This document shows, one piece after another, positions 60,170-64,000 of a stretch of DNA of 64,000 nucleotides (within the stretch, counting starts at the first letter, position 1; the number at the start of each line of letters is the position of its first letter). The notes beneath the pieces were generated by a model. The model had not been told where the DNA came from, ran no database searches, and was given only the letters and a program-made list of their open reading frames with translations. The translations under genes and the position numbers were made by a program. This DNA is from Prorocentrum cordatum (Eukaryota; Sar; Dinophyceae; Prorocentrales; Prorocentraceae): assembly GCA_963575745.1 (NCBI GenBank), contig CAUYUJ010014002.1, positions 234,501 through 298,500 of the forward strand, read 5' to 3'.

Positions 60170-62395
60170 CCCGAGCGCGCATGGGGTGGCTGGGGCCTCC
60201 GAGACCGCTTCCAGAGCACCCCCGGAGGGGCCGTGGAGCCCCCAGACCGCTCCAGAGAGCTCCAAGACGCTGCCAAAAGCCCCCGGGGGACTTCGAAGTC
60301 CTTCAAAGACAGCCCAGATAGCCCCAACGTGGCCCAAGATGGGCTCCAGACCGCAAATACACAGCCCAAAAGGCCTCCAAGAGGCCTCAAGAGACCTCCG
60401 AGAGGCGTCCCGAGAGAGCCCGAAGAGGACCAAATCCTTGATTTTCTTGGGTGTTTTCTATGTTCTTCGGTGTTTCGCGTTTTCGACCTTCCGACGCTCC
60501 ACGACGGCCGACGACGTCCCCAAGACCGCCCCAAGGCCGCCGAAGAGGCCCCCAACAGAGCCCCAAGACGGCCCCGGGGAGCCCGAAAATTGCCCGGGAG
60601 GAGCCTTAGACTGCCCAAGAGAGCCCCAGGACAGGCCCAAGCTGGGCCACAGAACGGGAGCGGGAGGCCCCAAGGCGCTCCAAGACGGCACAGATGGCCC
60701 CAACGTGACCCCAGATGGGCCCAACAGGGCCAATACACAGCCCAAGAGCCCCCCAAGAGACCCCAAGAGAGCTCCGAGAGGCGTCCCGAGAGAGCCCGAA
60801 GAGGCCCATAGCCTTGATTTCTGGTTGTTGTGTTTTTTTTCTAATGTTTTTCGCTTTCTCGCGTTCTCGAGCTTCCAACGCTCCAAGACGGCCGAAGACG
60901 CCCCGAAAATCGCCCCAAGACCGCCGAAGAGGCCTCAAAAAGAGCTTCAAGACGGCCCAGGAGAGCCTGAAGACTACCCAAGAGCAGCCTAAGACTGCCC
61001 AAGAGAATCCCAGCAGAGGCACAAGATGGGCCCCAGAGCGGGAGCGGGAGACCCCAAGGCGCTCCAACGACGGCCCAGATGATCCCGACGCGGCCCAAGA
61101 GGAGCTCAAGACGGCAAACACACAGCCCGAGAGGCCTCCAAGAGGGCCCAAGAGAGCTCCGAGAGACGTCCCGAGAGAGCCCAGAGAGGCAGCAAATATT
61201 GATTTGCTGTGGTTTGTTCGATGTTTTTCGCTTTCTCGCGTTCTCGAGCTTCCAATGCTCGAAGGCGGCAGAAGACGCCCCCAAGACCGCCCCAAGACCG
61301 CCGAAGAGGCCCCAAAAAGTGCCCCAAGACTGCCCCCGGGAGCCCGAAAATTGCCCAGGAGGAGCCCCAGAGGGCCCAAGAGAGCCCCAGGACAGGCCCA
61401 AGCTGGGCCACAGAACGGGAGCGGGAGGCCCCAAGGCGCTCCAAGACGGCCCAGATGGCCCCAACGTGGCCCCAGATGGGCCCAACAGGGCCAATACACA
61501 GCCCAAGAGCCCTCCAAGAGACCCCAAGAGAGCTCCGAGAGGCGTCCCGAGAGAGCCCGAAGAGGCCCATATCCTTGATTTGTTTTGTTTTTGTTGCTTT
61601 CTCGCGTTCTCGAGCTTCCAACGCTCCAAGACGGCCGAAGACGCCCCGAAAATCGCCCCAAGACCGCCGAAGAGTCCTCAAAAAGAGCTTCAAGACGGCC
61701 CAGGAGAGCCTGAAGACTGCCCAGAGCAGCCCAAGACTGCCCAAGAGAATCCCAGGGCAGGCCCAAGCTGGGCCCCAGAGCGGGAGCGGGAGACCCCAAG
61801 GCGCTCCAACGACGGCCCAGATGATCCCGACGCGGCCCAAGAGGAGCTCAAGACGGCAAACACACAGCCCAAAAGGCCTCCAAGAGGGCCCAAGAGAGCT
61901 CCGAGAGACGTCCCGAGAGAGCCCAGAGAGGCAGCAAATATTGATTTGCTGTGGTTTGTTCGATGTTTTTCGCTTTCTCGCGTTCTCGAGCTTCCAATGC
62001 TCGAAGACGGCAGAAGACGCCCCCAAGACCGCCGAAGAGGCACCAACAAAAGCCCCAAGACGGCCCCCGGGAGCCCGACAATTGCCCAGGAGGAGCCCCA
62101 GACGGCCCAAGAGAGCCCCAGGGCAGGCCCAAGCTGGGCCACAGAACGGCAGCGGGAGGCCCCAAGGCGCTCCAAGACGGCCCAGATGACCCCGACGTGG
62201 CCGACCCCCCAGATGCTCCCAAGCTGGCCCAAGAGGTGCCCAAAGCGCCCCAGGTTGCCTGCAAGGTGGCTGAGAAGCACATTGAGATGGCTTGTGGACG
62301 GGCCACGAGCGCTCGAAGACAACCCAAGACTGCCCCTAGACGGCCACAAAAGGCATTCAAGACGGTCCAAGAGGCCGCCGAAAAGGTCCTCAAAG
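60170..62395 (+). repeat. CCAAGA decamer satellite with about 740-bp dimeric unit
   Basis: Anchors of the TCGAGCTTCCAA type occur near 60480 (variant), 60868, 61244, 61607 and 61985, giving monomers of about 360-385 bp. Copies 2 and 4 share CGCTCCAAGACGGCC; copies 3 and 5 share TGCTCGAAG(A/G)CGGCAG. Each monomer has a purine-rich decamer block and an AT-rich spacer. Open frames on both strands reflect base composition, not genes. Confidence 0.8.
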
Positions 62396-63900
62396 GGTAA
62401 ATATTAATTAAGCGTATCCGATGAGAAAATGAATATTTCTTGGGTATTTGCCTTTCAGTCCTACCAGCGGCCGCGACGGCTCCAGAGGCTCCCAAAATCA
62501 GCCCCTGACGGCCCAAGAGGCATCCAAGAGGGCCCCAGGCAGCCTGAAGAGATTTTCGAGCAGCACAAGAGAGCCCTAACACGGCCCAAGGGAGTACCCA
62601 GGAACCCCGAGGGGGCCACCGGAGGGTCCCTACATGGTCGGAGAGGGCCCCAAAAGGGCCCCCAGAGAGCCCCAAGACGGGCTCAGGCCCCCATGGCGGG
62701 CGAAGAGCGACCCGGAGCGGCCGAGCTGGGCCCCCAGAGGGTTCAACAAAAAGCTTATACTAGGTCTCCCTCAAAGCGGTCTAGGAGGCCGCCGGGAAGG
62801 CTCCCGGCTGCAAAACGAGCATAGCCCTTTTGGAGAATGCATTTCTATGACATCGGGGGTGGACAGCACCCCCAACAGTGACACGCCGATTCGTGAATGG
62901 TCCGTGCTCGGTTCTCGAGAGGGCGCCGTGGCCGTTCTCTTCCAGGCCTTGCGCCCGCCAGGTTTGGGCCTCGGGTCGTTCTCACTAGACCGCGTTTTAC
63001 GAGAGAGGGGTCTGCCCATCCCCGATGAGGTTCGCCTCCTATGTTCCATCGGCGGCCACGTCGGCCCCAAAGGGCTCCCCGAAGCGGCGCCCCACGGGCG
63101 ACGAGGCCCTCCCAAGAGGGCTCCACGACGGCCTCAAGAGAGCGTCGAGCAGCAGGAGCGTCGAGCGGCGAGCTGAAAAAAGAGAGCCTCCAAAGACACC
63201 CTCAAAGAGCCTCCAAGAGCAGCCCAAGAGGGCTCCAAGACAGCCTCGAGAGAGCTCCAAAACAGCCCGAGGGAGTCCCCACGGGGCCCGAGGGAGCCAC
63301 TGGAGGATCCCTACATGGTAGTAGAGGGCTCCATGAAGGCCCCAACACGGTTCAGCTACCCATGACATGCCAAGAGGGGCCTGGGACAGCCGAAATGGGC
63401 TCCCAGACGGGCCACAAAACGCCCAAAATGATCCCCCCCCGACTGTCCAAGAGGCCGCTGAGAAGGTCCTCCAAAGGCAAGAGTCAAGCATTTCCTATGG
63501 AAAAGCGTATATTTCTGGGAGCTTCGCTCTTCAGTTCTACCAGCGGTCGCGACGGCCCAAGAGGTTACCAAAATGGGCCCCTGACGGCCCCAGAGGCCCC
63601 AAAGAGGGTTCCAAGATGGGCTGAAGAGAGCTTCAAGCGGCACAGAAGAGCTACAAGACGGCCCAAGAGAGCCCCCAGGAAGCTCGAGGGGATTACCAGA
63701 GGATTCCTACATGGTCGGAGAGGGCCCCAGGAGGGCCCCAAGACGGGCTGAGCTCCCCACGACGAGCTAAGAGGGACCCCGAACGGCCGAAATGAGCGCT
63801 CAGACGGGCCAACAAAGGCCCCAAAGGACTCCAAAGGAAGGCCTGGAGAGGCTCCAGAGACTGCCACAATGCTTCCCAAAAAGGCTCCCGGCACGCGGTC
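62396..63900 (+). repeat. Decamer-derived repeat continuing, two further units
   Basis: Two related units (62459-63000 and 63535-63890) each begin TACCAGCGG after a CTTTCAG or CTCTTCAG border. Between about 62830 and 63060 a less repetitive stretch (SDTPIREWSVLGSREGAVAV on the plus strand) might be a fragment of a real exon; no family recognised. Confidence 0.6.
62397..62458 (+). other. Intron-like AT-rich spacer (GT-AG)
   Basis: Starts AAAG|GGTAAATATTAATTAAG and ends TATTTGCCTTTCAG. The homologous spacer at about 63475-63529 starts AAAG|GCAAGAGTC and ends TTCGCTCTTCAG, a GC-AG version. Confidence 0.45.
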
Positions 63901-63937
63901 CAGTAGGCACCAGTGTATTGGGCGCGCTGAAAGAATA

Positions 63938-63994
63938 GGAGGAGGAGGAGGAGGAGGAGGAGGAGGAGGAGGAGGAGGAGGAGGAGGAGGAGGT
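63938..63994. repeat. (GGA)n microsatellite at the window end
   Basis: Uninterrupted GGA units running to the edge. Confidence 0.97.
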
Positions 63995-64000
63995 TGGAGA

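Noticed and set aside
60027-62407. ORFs of about 300-440 codons on both strands of the decamer satellite
   Set aside because: They occur on both strands at once, follow the satellite units and show no domain; base composition explains them.
1-64000. tRNA, rRNA or snRNA genes
   Set aside because: No stretch with the expected conserved boxes was recognised by eye; a covariance-model scan would be needed to exclude them.

Overview
This is nuclear DNA of a dinoflagellate. The strongest evidence is a perfect 22-nt dinoflagellate spliced-leader (SL) sequence at 52016-52037, just upstream of an intronless gene. Supporting signs are copia polyproteins with the KHVDD form of the reverse-transcriptase motif, GC-AG introns with repeats at their borders, and a very repeat-rich, mostly non-coding layout. 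Genus cannot be read from the sequence.

Left part (276-16708): one very large Ty1/copia LTR retrotransposon of about 16.4 kb, against 5-6 kb for ordinary copia elements. Two near-identical 285-bp LTRs flank six long plus-strand reading frames. In order they hold a Gag-like region, a CCHC zinc knuckle, a Tpt1/KptA-like RNA 2'-phosphotransferase domain with its full R-H-R-R tetrad, a RING-H2 finger, a retropepsin-like protease, a C5-methyltransferase-like region, integrase, reverse transcriptase and RNase H. The frames are separated by three frameshifts and two in-frame stops. About 60 copies of a small hairpin (stem GCGGN/NCCGC, usually a GNNA tetraloop) are scattered through the coding region in all three codon phases, with compensatory stem changes. 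The Tpt1 capture and the hairpin family are the main discoveries offered here.

Middle part (16.7-52 kb): mostly decayed mobile elements and simple repeats. There are LINE fragments (endonuclease, RT start, RNase H plus C-terminal zinc region), several miniature inverted-repeat elements, microsatellites, and arrays of a degenerate decamer with about 10.5-bp spacing. Among them lie a few likely host genes: a TerD-domain gene with a 2.35-kb GC-AG intron that contains a composite inverted-repeat element, a minus-strand gene with a Rad23-type XPC-binding-like segment, and a DUF3472-like gene in two exons.

Right part (52-64 kb): an SL-tagged retrogene encoding a signal peptide followed by about 21 repeats of roughly 40 residues, each with a KDKR site. 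This is the layout of a secreted peptide precursor. After it come an 18-bp-based satellite interrupted by a mobile repeat, more miniature elements, an exon-like segment, and a large decamer-derived satellite (about 740-bp dimeric units) punctuated by intron-like AT-rich spacers.

Most long open frames in 17-48 kb and 60-64 kb are low-complexity artefacts and are not annotated as genes.
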